DNA of 8,458 nucleotides, taken from the NCBI GenBank assembly GCA_005788935.1, contig SYAK01000508.1, forward strand, positions 1-8,458. Reading direction: 5' to 3'. The notes beneath the pieces were generated by a model that saw only the letters and a program-made list of their open reading frames with translations, did not search any database and was not told where the DNA came from. Below are positions 1 to 6,029 of the stretch, piece after piece (position 1 is the stretch's first letter; each line of letters opens with the position of its first letter). A program made the translations under genes and the position numbers. This DNA comes from Pseudomonadota bacterium (GTDB lineage: Bacteria > Myxococcota > UBA9042 > PHBI01).

Positions 1-1509
1 GCGGTCGGACGCGACCTCCGGACCGCGGTCGACCAGAAGCTCCCCGACCTGCGCGACAAGCTCATCCTGCCCGTGAAGGCCGAGGACCTGACGGAGATCC
101 GGATCGCGCCCGCTGAAGGGACCTCCGTGACGCTGAAGGCCGCGACGTCGCCAGTGACGGCACCAGATGCGGGCAAAGTAGACGACGACAAGGCCGACGC
201 CACGAAGGAGCCGGCCCCGAAGCCCGTCTGGACCCTCGCGGAGCCTGCGGGCGCAAAGGCCGACGCGGGGGTCACGACCTTCGCGGCGACGCTGGCGGGG
301 GCGCGGGCGCAGCGCTTCGAGGCTGCCGATTTCGCGGCCGCGAAGGAGGCGCTCGGCGGCAAGGTCTGGACCTTCGACGTGAAGACGAAGGGCGGTGAGA
401 CCGTGGTCGTGACGCTCGCGGCGGGTGCTGGCGAGGAGATCTGGGGCCGGGTCGAGGGGAGCGACGAGGTCTTCGCGCTCGCGGGCTGGGCCGCGAAGGG
501 GCTGCGGAAGTCGTTCGAGGACTTCCGGGACCGCGACGCGACGACGTTCGACACGGCGCAGGTGACGCGCATCGACGCCCCAAAGGCGGGCGAGGGCGAC
601 GCAGCTCCGACGAACGGCGCGCGGGTCGTGCTGACGCGCGACGGCGACTCCTGGCGCTTCGACGGCGAGGACGGCGCCGCCGACCCGACCGCCTGGCTCG
701 CCGACATCAAGGGCCTGAAGGCGCAGCGCTGGGCGAGGCCGGGCGAGGCGGCTGCGGCCGAGGCGCTCGGTAAGCCGGCGTTCCGGGTCCTCGTCGGGCT
801 CGACGGCGGTTCGAGCGCGGAGCTCGTCGCGGGCGAGGTCTTCGACGAAGACGGGCAGCAACTGCGCTGGGCCCGTTGGAGCGGGACCGGGGCTGGTGAC
901 GCCTTCCTCGTGACCGACTTCATGCTGAAGCGGCTCGCGGCCTCGGTCGACGCGTTGCGCGAGAAGCGACTCTTCGCGGGCAAGGCCCTGATCCGCATGG
1001 CCCTGACCGTCGGGGAGGGGGGCGCGCGTCGGAAGGGCGCGAAGGGTCTCGCACCGAGCTGGGTCGTGGGCCGCAGCGAGGTTGGCGCCGACTGGACCCT
1101 CGAGGGCCTCGCGGCGGGCGAGAAGACGCGGGCGAGCGAGGTCGCGGCCCTCGGCGACGGGGTGGCGCGCGTGACGGCGACGTCCTTCGAGACGCTTGAC
1201 TGGGAGGCCGCGACGAAGGACCTCCCGGCGGAGTCGCGCGGCAGCCTCGCGTTGACGACCTCGGACGGTGCGACGCTGACGCTGCGCTACGCCATGCCCG
1301 ATGGCGAGGCCGACCCGCGCGTGACGCTTGACGCTGGCCCTCTCGCGGGGCGCGTCCTGACCATCGCGCGCGCGGACCTGGCGGCGTGGCTGAAGACGCG
1401 CGCCGACCTCGTCGAGGCGGCCCCGGCAGCACCCACGCCTGCGGCCGCCGTGGCGCCTCTAGCCCCCGCGACCCCTGCGCCGGGCACAACGAAGCCAGCC
1501 GCGCCTTGA
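1..1509 (+). CDS. DUF4340 domain-containing protein, 5'-truncated
   Basis: The frame is open from the first base of the window to a TGA at 1507-1509 (502 codons visible), so the true start lies upstream. I assign it to the DUF4340 family from a motif that recurs three times about 150 residues apart: LRDKLILPVKAEDLTEIRI (from visible residue 17), FRDRDATTFDTAQVTRID (about residue 175) and LREKRLFAGKALIRMALTV (about residue 318). This 'LRdk.ll.f....v..i.i' signature opens each repeat of the family. Between the repeats are beta-rich stretches of the 'W.l..p..a.ad...v..ll..l' type. The C-terminus is a low-complexity Ala/Pro tail of about 35 residues. DUF4340 proteins are usually anchored by an N-terminal membrane helix (not visible here) and often sit next to GldF/GldG-type ABC transporter genes. 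Their molecular function is not established. The gene converges on the anti-sigma gene, 58 nt away. Confidence 0.82.
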   Translation, partial: AVGRDLRTAVDQKLPDLRDKLILPVKAEDLTEIRIAPAEGTSVTLKAATSPVTAPDAGKVDDDKADATKEPAPKPVWTLAEPAGAKADAGVTTFAATLAGARAQRFEAADFAAAKEALGGKVWTFDVKTKGGETVVVTLAAGAGEEIWGRVEGSDEVFALAGWAAKGLRKSFEDFRDRDATTFDTAQVTRIDAPKAGEGDAAPTNGARVVLTRDGDSWRFDGEDGAADPTAWLADIKGLKAQRWARPGEAAAAEALGKPAFRVLVGLDGGSSAELVAGEVFDEDGQQLRWARWSGTGAGDAFLVTDFMLKRLAASVDALREKRLFAGKALIRMALTVGEGGARRKGAKGLAPSWVVGRSEVGADWTLEGLAAGEKTRASEVAALGDGVARVTATSFETLDWEAATKDLPAESRGSLALTTSDGATLTLRYAMPDGEADPRVTLDAGPLAGRVLTIARADLAAWLKTRADLVEAAPAAPTPAAAVAPLAPATPAPGTTKPAAP

Positions 1510-1526
1510 GGATGTGCCCCCTCCAG

Positions 1527-1562
1527 CGCTTCATCCGTGCAGGTATCGCAACGGATGAAGCG
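1527..1562. terminator. Bidirectional terminator-like hairpin between convergent genes
   Basis: A perfect 12-bp inverted repeat, CGCTTCATCCGT (1527-1538) and ACGGATGAAGCG (1551-1562), with a 12-nt loop. It starts 18 nt after the DUF4340 stop and ends 6 nt before the anti-sigma stop (read on plus). It is much less GC-rich than the flanking genes. There is no clear U-run on either strand. Its position at a convergent gene junction makes a shared terminator or mRNA 3'-end stabiliser the most likely role. Confidence 0.72.
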
Positions 1563-1563
1563 T

Positions 1564-1582
1564 CGGGTCACTCGGTGACCCG
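1564..1582 (-). terminator. Hairpin spanning the anti-sigma stop codon
   Basis: A perfect 8-bp stem with a 3-nt loop: CGGGTCAC (1564-1571), TCG, GTGACCCG (1575-1582). Part of the minus-strand stop codon (1568-1570) lies inside the stem. It sits 1 nt from the larger hairpin at 1527-1562, so the operon's mRNA would end in two stacked hairpins. A role in termination or 3'-end protection is inferred; no U-tract follows. Confidence 0.45.
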
Positions 1583-2185
1583 GATCGTCAGGGTCGCGGT
1601 GTCCCCCGCCTCCGACGCGCGGTCGACCTGGAGGAACGGGTAGAGCGACAGCTCGGTCTCGAGGGCCGCGCGGCGGGCCACGGGGACTGTCACCGCGAGG
1701 CGGGAGGCGTCGCCCGCGACCTCGCGAACCTCCCCGTAGGTCCCAAGGATCGCGCGCGCTGTGCCCGCGGGGCTGCCGCGGGCGCTGAAGGTCCCAGCCG
1801 GGAGCGGACGCAGCGGCCGGGTGGCGCGCTCGGGCATGCCGAAGAGGTAGACGGCGAGCAGCCCGATGAGCAGCATCACGTTGACGACCGCCTCCCAGGC
1901 GAGTCGCTGCGTCGTGTCGGGGGTCAGGCGGGCCCGTCGGTCACGGCGCATGCGGCGCTCGACCGCGCGCATGACCTCGGGCGGGGCCTTCGGCGTCGGG
2001 AGACCGCGCAGGTGGCCGACCACCCGCGCGAGCCCGTCGGCCTCGGCGCGGCGGTGCGGGTCGGCGGCCTCGCGCCAGGCGCGGGCCTCGGTCTCGGAGA
2101 GGTGACCATCGATGAGGGCGGCCACGACCGCGTCTGCGTGGGCCATCTCCGGGGTCTCGGTGCTTGGGTCATCGGAGCGCTTCAT
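1568..2185 (-). CDS. Membrane-anchored anti-sigma factor lacking the zinc motif
   Basis: This 205-residue protein starts at ATG 2185-2183, preceded by AGGAGG (2195-2190) with 4-nt spacing. The ribosome site settles the start over a longer in-frame extension that would run into the sigma gene. Residues about 15-85 resemble the cytoplasmic helical anti-sigma domain (ALIDGHLSETEARAW, then DP..R....L..VV..L..L, then PPEVMRAVERRMRRDRRAR). One membrane helix follows at about 97-116 (AVVNVMLLIGLLAVYLFGM), then a roughly 85-residue domain predicted to be periplasmic. The protein has no cysteine, so the HxxxCxxC zinc motif of many anti-sigma factors is absent. It lies directly downstream of the ECF sigma gene, 22 nt after its stop. 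Anti-sigma function is inferred from topology plus neighbourhood. Its periplasmic domain would be the sensor or the target of regulated proteolysis. Confidence 0.78.
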   Translation of the reverse strand: MKRSDDPSTETPEMAHADAVVAALIDGHLSETEARAWREAADPHRRAEADGLARVVGHLRGLPTPKAPPEVMRAVERRMRRDRRARLTPDTTQRLAWEAVVNVMLLIGLLAVYLFGMPERATRPLRPLPAGTFSARGSPAGTARAILGTYGEVREVAGDASRLAVTVPVARRAALETELSLYPFLQVDRASEAGDTATLTIRVTE

Positions 2186-2189
2186 GGGG

Positions 2190-2195
2190 CCTCCT
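2190..2195 (-). promoter_or_regulatory. Strong ribosome binding site of the anti-sigma gene
   Basis: AGGAGG on the minus strand, 4 nt before the ATG at 2185. It lies in the 22-nt gap after the sigma stop. It is the best Shine-Dalgarno match among the genes in this window. It suggests that the anti-sigma factor is translated at least as well as the sigma factor it presumably restrains. Confidence 0.75.
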
Positions 2196-2207
2196 GTGCG
2201 TCCGTCC

Positions 2208-2807
2208 TCATGCGGTCCCGCCACCTGGCGACAGCGTCGGCTCGAGGAGCTCGCGCAGCCTGAGCCGTGCGCGATGGATGCGCGACTTGACCGTGCCAAG
2301 CGCCACCCCGGTGATGGCCGCGATGTCCTCGTAGGTCTGCCCCTCGATGTCGCGCAGCATCACCATGAGCCGCGGCTCCTCTTCGAGGGTCATCAGCGCC
2401 GCCTCGACTGCGGCTGCCACGCGCGTCCGCTCGGCCACCTCGTCGGGCCTCGGAATCGCCGCGCTGAGCGGTCCCGAGGTCGGCGGGGTCACCATCTGCT
2501 CGAAGCTGTCCTGCCGTCCCGCATGGCGCCGGTTCGCATACTTCAAGCGGTTCTTTGCGTGATTGACTGCGATCCGGAAGATCCACGTCGAGAGCGCGGA
2601 TTCGCCCCGGTAGCTGTCGATCTTCTCGAAGACCGTCACGAAGACCTCCTGCGCCACGTCGCTCGCCTCCTCGGGGTGGCGCAGCAGGCGCAGGATGAGT
2701 CCGTGGACGCGGTCCTGGAAACGCAGGACGAGCAACCGGAAGGCCCGTGGGTCGCGCGCGCGCAAGGCGGCGATGAAGCGGGCCTCCTCGGGTGACAGCT
2801 CGGTCAT
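2208..2807 (-). CDS. ECF (RpoE-like) RNA polymerase sigma factor
   Basis: This 199-residue protein has the two-domain ECF layout. Region 2 spans about residues 20-92, with DVAQEVFVTVFEKIDSY (50-66) and the region 2.3-2.4-like SALSTWIFRIAVNHAKNRLK (70-89), close to the RpoE version of this motif. A linker rich in Pro, Gly and Ser follows at about 105-122. Region 4 spans about 128-188, with a helix-turn-helix at YEDIAAITGVALGTVKSRIHRAR (in two parts, 159-170 and 171-181). ECF factors direct RNA polymerase to stress promoters when released from an anti-sigma factor. The ATG (2807-2805) overlaps the lnt stop as ATGA, and only a weak GGGGGAAA lies upstream, so translation is probably coupled to lnt. 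The putative anti-sigma gene follows 22 nt downstream. The target promoters and inducing signal cannot be read from this window. Confidence 0.95.
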   Translation of the reverse strand: MTELSPEEARFIAALRARDPRAFRLLVLRFQDRVHGLILRLLRHPEEASDVAQEVFVTVFEKIDSYRGESALSTWIFRIAVNHAKNRLKYANRRHAGRQDSFEQMVTPPTSGPLSAAIPRPDEVAERTRVAAAVEAALMTLEEEPRLMVMLRDIEGQTYEDIAAITGVALGTVKSRIHRARLRLRELLEPTLSPGGGTA

Positions 2808-4549
2808 GCGGCGTTTCCCCCGGGGCCCTCAGCCAGGCCACTCGCCAGGCCGTCCGGAGCGTGGCCAACGCGGTCTCTGCGCACGTCATGCCCGGCACCG
2901 ACACCGCCCGCGCCGGAAAGTTCCCGTCGCCGAGCGCGCCACGCTCGCCAGACGAGCAGGAGGACGGCCGCTGTGGTGAGCCAGGCGAAGAGATCTCCCA
3001 CGTATCGATAAGGCGGATTCCATGTCGTCAAGGAAACCTCGACGGCGAGGACCCCGGTCGCGTCGAGCGGCAGGCGCCCGAGGACCGCGCCGTCAGCGCC
3101 AATCACCGCAGAAATCCCGGTGAGCGCCGAGCGGACGAAGGGGACGCCGAGTTCGACCGCGCGGCTCGCGTGCGAAGCGAGGTGGAGCCGCGGGGCGGTC
3201 GACGTCCCGAACCACGTGTCGATGGTGAAGTTCGCGATCATCCGGGCGTCGCCGACGCCATCGCGCGTCTCGGTCGCAAATAGGTTCTCGTAGCAGATGC
3301 CGCAGGTCACGACTGGCCCGCCAGGCAGCACGAAGCGGCAATCGGCCGCGCCGCGCCGCAGGGTCCCGAACCCCGGGACTGCGTCACGCAATGCTGGAAA
3401 TGTGCCTGAAAGTGGAACCGACTCGCTGAAAGGGACGAGCAGGCGCTTGTCGTAGGCGCCCACAATGCGGGCCTCGGCGTCGAAGAAGACCACGCTGTTG
3501 GCGAGCTCGCGCCGCGGGGCCCCCGGGTTGTCGGTGACCTCGCGCAGGCCGCCAATCATCGCGGGCGTCCGCGGACCCGCCGCGAGGATCTCCTGCAGAC
3601 GGCGCGTGGCGGCCTGGGAGCCCGTCGCTGGTGTCCCGAGTGGTGGCGTGTCGGTCCGCCAATAGAGCGGGAAGGCGCCCTCGGAGGCGACAAGCAGGTC
3701 GAAGCGCCCGGGCGGGATGGCGCTCAGCTGGTCGGCGAAGCGGGCGAAGAGGCGCTCGCGCATCGCGCGGTCGGCGTGCTTCTTCTCGGCGAGCGTGTAG
3801 TTCGGCTGAACGACCCCGACCCGCAGCGTCCGGACGACCTCGGCTGTCGCGGCGAGGCGCCACGTGACGAGTCCGGTGACGAACATGACGCCTGCGACCG
3901 CGACCGCACCCCAGGGTCGGGGGCGAGGGCCCACAGGTGCGCGGTGGCCCCGGAGAAACTCCGCCACGGCCGCCTGCGGTAGAAGCAGGGCGCAGAAAAG
4001 ACCTGGCACGCCGAAGGTCGCCGCGACGTGGTGGACGGGCGCTACCTCCCAGAGCGCGTGCGCTGGCGACCAGGCGAAGACGACTGGCCACAGCCAGCCG
4101 AGGACCACGAAGACCAGCACGCCCGCGATGGGCGCGAGCCCCGGGTGCAGCCGGCCCGCCTCGCGCGCCAAAGCGGGCGCGAGCATCGCCCCGACGCCGA
4201 GCGCGAGGCCGTGCCACAGCGCGTAGGCGAGGGCCATGAGGCCACCGACCGCGAGGGGCAGGGGTGTCATCTCCGTAATGGTGGACGGTATCCATCTGAA
4301 CACGATCCCCTCGAGGACCACGCCAGCGAGCCAACCGACGAGCAGGCGGCGACGCGGGCGCGGCTCGGTCGGTAGCCAGACGAACAGCGGGATCCACGCG
4401 ACGAGCGCGAGCGGCCACCACTCCGTCGTCGGGAGCGAGAGTGCAGCCATGAGGCCGAGCCAGATGCCCGCGAACCAGCCCGAGCGCATGACGCGCAGGT
4501 GCCACGGCCGGGCGTCCGAGGGGCGCGAAGGGGCATCGTCGGAGCGCAT
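2804..4549 (-). CDS. lnt: Apolipoprotein N-acyltransferase
   Basis: Lnt adds the third acyl chain to the N-terminal cysteine of lipoproteins in the inner membrane. The 581-residue product has about six hydrophobic segments in residues 26-231, a nitrilase-like periplasmic domain at about 242-508, and a final membrane helix at about 518-536. The catalytic triad is visible: Glu290 in LLVASEG, Lys368 in YDKRLLVPF and Cys419 in CGICYEN. The supporting motifs NFTIDTWFG (440-448) and ASRAVELGVPFVRSALTGISAVI are also present. Family members are about 510 residues; the extra length is mainly the first 20 residues and a 40-residue Gly/Arg-rich tail after the last helix. An in-frame TAG 12 nt upstream makes ATG 4549 the earliest ATG; Met21 is a possible later start without a ribosome site. 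The stop overlaps the sigma start (ATGA), placing lnt first in an lnt-sigma-anti-sigma operon. Confidence 0.95.
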   Translation of the reverse strand: MRSDDAPSRPSDARPWHLRVMRSGWFAGIWLGLMAALSLPTTEWWPLALVAWIPLFVWLPTEPRPRRRLLVGWLAGVVLEGIVFRWIPSTITEMTPLPLAVGGLMALAYALWHGLALGVGAMLAPALAREAGRLHPGLAPIAGVLVFVVLGWLWPVVFAWSPAHALWEVAPVHHVAATFGVPGLFCALLLPQAAVAEFLRGHRAPVGPRPRPWGAVAVAGVMFVTGLVTWRLAATAEVVRTLRVGVVQPNYTLAEKKHADRAMRERLFARFADQLSAIPPGRFDLLVASEGAFPLYWRTDTPPLGTPATGSQAATRRLQEILAAGPRTPAMIGGLREVTDNPGAPRRELANSVVFFDAEARIVGAYDKRLLVPFSESVPLSGTFPALRDAVPGFGTLRRGAADCRFVLPGGPVVTCGICYENLFATETRDGVGDARMIANFTIDTWFGTSTAPRLHLASHASRAVELGVPFVRSALTGISAVIGADGAVLGRLPLDATGVLAVEVSLTTWNPPYRYVGDLFAWLTTAAVLLLVWRAWRARRRELSGAGGVGAGHDVRRDRVGHAPDGLASGLAEGPGGNAA

Positions 4550-4555
4550 GGGCGG

Positions 4556-4561
4556 GCCCTA
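4556..4561 (-). promoter_or_regulatory. Possible -10 element of the lnt operon (leaderless)
   Basis: TAGGGC on the minus strand ends 6 nt before the lnt ATG, so transcription would begin at or next to the start codon. No convincing -35 hexamer is seen 16-18 nt upstream. The same TA-hexamer/6-nt/ATG spacing occurs at the genes starting at 6030 and 6718. The alternative is that AGGG serves as a weak ribosome site with 7-nt spacing. Confidence 0.3.
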
Positions 4562-4593
4562 GCACGATTCGGGGGCATACGGGAGGCCTGTCA

Positions 4594-4616
4594 CCGGTCC
4601 GGTCCGGTCCGGTCCC
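4594..4616. repeat. Pentanucleotide tandem repeat (CCGGT)x4
   Basis: Four perfect head-to-tail copies of CCGGT (4594-4613) followed by CCC. On the minus strand it reads ACCGG x4, centred about 55 nt upstream of the lnt start codon. Short tandem arrays like this can change copy number by slippage. In this position a change could alter spacing in the lnt upstream region. That role is inference. Confidence 0.85.
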
Positions 4617-4640
4617 TTCAGGGCCCGGGCGTTCAGGGCC
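4617..4640. repeat. Direct repeat TTCAGGGCC x2
   Basis: Two perfect 9-bp copies, 4617-4625 and 4632-4640, with a 15-bp period, lying directly beside the CCGGT array. The pair could be a binding site for a dimeric regulator or simple local duplication. Nothing in the sequence distinguishes these. Confidence 0.6.
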
Positions 4641-4670
4641 GCCGATGTCACGCAGAGACCTCGGGCCCGC

Positions 4671-4692
4671 GCCGACGCCTCGAACAGTCGGC
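4671..4692 (-). terminator. Candidate terminator hairpin downstream of the esterase gene
   Basis: Inverted repeat GCCGAC (4671-4676) and GTCGGC (4687-4692) with a 10-nt loop, lying 17 nt past the esterase stop in the direction of transcription. There is no U-tract and the stem is short for this GC content. Confidence 0.25.
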
Positions 4693-4698
4693 CTCGCC

Positions 4699-4715
4699 AG
4701 GCTGGCCGTCAGCCT
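4699..4715 (-). terminator. Hairpin spanning the esterase stop codon
   Basis: A 6-bp stem AGGCTG (4699-4704) and CAGCCT (4710-4715) with a 5-nt loop. The minus-strand stop codon (4709-4711) lies across the loop and stem. On its own it is near what chance would give at this GC content. It is listed because two other gene ends in the window have the same arrangement with longer stems. Confidence 0.25.
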
Positions 4716-5575
4716 CCGCGGCGAGCGCGCGCGAAGGCCTCGAACATGGGCCCCCAGTGGACGTTCCAGAGCGCCCAGTCGTGCCCGCCTCCCTCGGTCA
4801 CGACAAAGGTCCCCGACGCCACCGCGACGTCGCCGAGCGCCCGCTTGAGACTCGCCAGCTGCCCCACGGGCACAACCTTGTCGGCGTCGCCGTGACCGGC
4901 GTAGACATGAAGCCCGGCGAGCTTGCCCATGAGGCCGGAGGCCACGACGTCATCGGCCCGCCAGCGCGCCGCATGGGCCTTCAGCGGCCCGAGGATGGCG
5001 GCGTGGATGCGGTGCTCGCCGGTCTTCGGTGCGAGCGCCAGCAGGTCGAAGGTGCCCGACACGCTGCCCACGAACCCGAAGTCGGCATAGCGTTGCGCCA
5101 CGACGAAGGCGCCGCGCCCGCCGGTCGAGTAGCCGACGATCGCCGTGTCCCGCGCTGCACCCGACACCGGCAAGTGGGCCCGCAGCCACGGAACGACGAC
5201 CTCGCCGACCCAGCGGGCGCCTGGCGCGTTCTTCCAGCGGCTCTTCGTCTGCGGGTGAAAGGCCGTCTCGAAGACCGACCGTCCGGTGTCGGGGATCGCC
5301 ACGACGACTCCGTCCGCCTCGGCGAGCGCCGCGAGGCCACTCTCCGAGGCGAACATCGCGGGGGTGTGGTCCCATCCATGCAGCGCCACGAGGAGCGGAC
5401 ACCGCCTGGCCGCATCGCCACAGGCCGCCGGGACGTACGCCTGGACCAGCCCTCGCACCACGTGTCCGTCGAGCGCGCCCGTCGCCTCGAGCGGCGGGAG
5501 CCAGCGGCCCGTCAGCGTGGCGGGCGGTGCGCCCAGGGCGGCCACGGTCATCGCCAGAGAGATCAACGGCAGCAT
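4709..5575 (-). CDS. Secreted esterase-family alpha/beta hydrolase
   Basis: The start is ATG 5575-5573, chosen because GGAGAGGG (5589-5582) sits 6 nt upstream and the first residues, MLPLISLAMTVAALGAPPA, form a plausible signal peptide. A longer in-frame reading from 5644 would bury that signal. The 288-residue product shows an alpha/beta-hydrolase catalytic order: a strand then HGWD (66-69, oxyanion region), the nucleophile elbow GYSTGG with Ser150, the probable acid Asp232 in GHGDADKVVPV, and His265 in GGGHDWALW. The His motif followed by W and a terminal helix resembles the esterase D/feruloyl esterase group (Pfam Esterase-like). Cys52 and Cys59 could form a disulfide outside the cytoplasm. 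The natural substrate is unknown; carboxyl esters or polyester depolymerisation are possibilities. It is transcribed in the same direction as lnt but separated from it by 159 nt, so probably a separate unit. Confidence 0.85.
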   Translation of the reverse strand: MLPLISLAMTVAALGAPPATLTGRWLPPLEATGALDGHVVRGLVQAYVPAACGDAARRCPLLVALHGWDHTPAMFASESGLAALAEADGVVVAIPDTGRSVFETAFHPQTKSRWKNAPGARWVGEVVVPWLRAHLPVSGAARDTAIVGYSTGGRGAFVVAQRYADFGFVGSVSGTFDLLALAPKTGEHRIHAAILGPLKAHAARWRADDVVASGLMGKLAGLHVYAGHGDADKVVPVGQLASLKRALGDVAVASGTFVVTEGGGHDWALWNVHWGPMFEAFARARRGG

Positions 5576-5838
5576 GAAACACCCTCTCCAGTCCGGAGTT
5601 TCGGTCGTGGCCGAGGACGTGGAACTCGCTCGCAGCCAGGTCATTCCAGCGCGAACGCTTGCCGAGGGATCAGGCCGTCAGGGCCACCGAGGTCGCGCCG
5701 GACTCCGGCTCGTGTGGCAACATCGTCAACGGCCTCGTGACGACGCCTCGCGGTGCCGAGGGCGCAGGAGGCACGCTCGCACGGACGGCTCGTCAGCACA
5801 ACCCGCCGTATGTCCCTGCATATCCCGGCATGCCCTCG

Positions 5839-5850
5839 CACGACGTCGTG
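5839..5850. repeat. 12-bp perfect palindrome CACGACGTCGTG
   Basis: A self-complementary site in the divergent intergenic region, 180 nt upstream of the ATG at 6030 and about 260 nt upstream of the esterase start. A dimeric regulator could bind here. At this GC content a 12-bp palindrome somewhere in 450 nt is not improbable, so the regulatory reading is tentative. Confidence 0.4.
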
Positions 5851-5993
5851 TCGGTCGGGGAGGCCGTCAGGCCCGCCTCGAGACCACTCACCGCCAGCTG
5901 CGAGGTCGCCTTCGCCAGCCGCGGACAGCGCCTGCCTTCGAGCCCCGGCCTTCGCCCCCTCGCGGCCCTTCAACGCCCTCCGACGCTGTCCCC

Positions 5994-6023
5994 TTGCCGA
6001 GTCGACCGTGACACGGGTAGGGT
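5994..6023 (+). promoter_or_regulatory. Candidate promoter for the small lipoprotein gene
   Basis: TTGCCG (5994-5999), an 18-nt spacer, then TAGGGT (6018-6023). The TAGGGT hexamer fits a TAnnnT -10 element and ends 6 nt before the ATG at 6030, implying a leaderless or almost leaderless transcript. Alternatively AGGG in the same hexamer acts as a weak ribosome site. Confidence 0.4.
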
Positions 6024-6029
6024 CCGGGC

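Larger units (their letters stand above)
5576..6029. other. 454-nt divergent intergenic region without a convincing gene
   Basis: This stretch separates the divergently transcribed esterase and lipoprotein genes. Open frames exist on both strands (for example 5641-5973 minus and 5659-6114 plus). They have no recognisable motif, no good ribosome site and an Arg/Ala/Pro/Ser composition typical of random GC-rich frames. What it does hold is the esterase ribosome site at its left end, a perfect 12-bp palindrome at 5839-5850, and a candidate promoter at its right end. It must carry the esterase promoter, but I cannot locate one convincingly. Confidence 0.55.

Noticed and set aside
920..1571. Minus-strand frames opposite the DUF4340 gene
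   Set aside because: They overlap the strong hairpin and the gene end, are highly Arg/Pro/Ser-rich and have no recognisable product.
2185..2299. Longer in-frame start for the anti-sigma gene at 2299
   Set aside because: The extra 38 residues are Ser/Arg-rich and overlap the sigma coding sequence. The ATG at 2185 has an AGGAGG site directly upstream.
2182..2904. 240-codon minus-strand frame overlapping sigma and the lnt end in another register
   Set aside because: It is a shadow of the sigma gene, rich in Arg, Ala, Pro and Gly. The sigma region 2 and 4 motifs are in the other frame.
3384..4565. 393-codon minus-strand frame within lnt in another register
   Set aside because: The Lnt catalytic motifs and membrane helices lie in the 2804-4549 frame. 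This one is Arg/Pro-rich shadow sequence.
4594..4640. CRISPR-like array from the CCGGT and TTCAGGGCC repeats
   Set aside because: Units are only 5 and 9 bp, without unique spacers of regular length, and no cas genes are present.
4499..5740. 413-codon plus-strand frame across the esterase gene and into lnt
   Set aside because: It crosses two real minus-strand genes and an intergenic region. Its composition is Arg/Pro/Gly-rich with no domain, and the opposite strand carries catalytic motifs.
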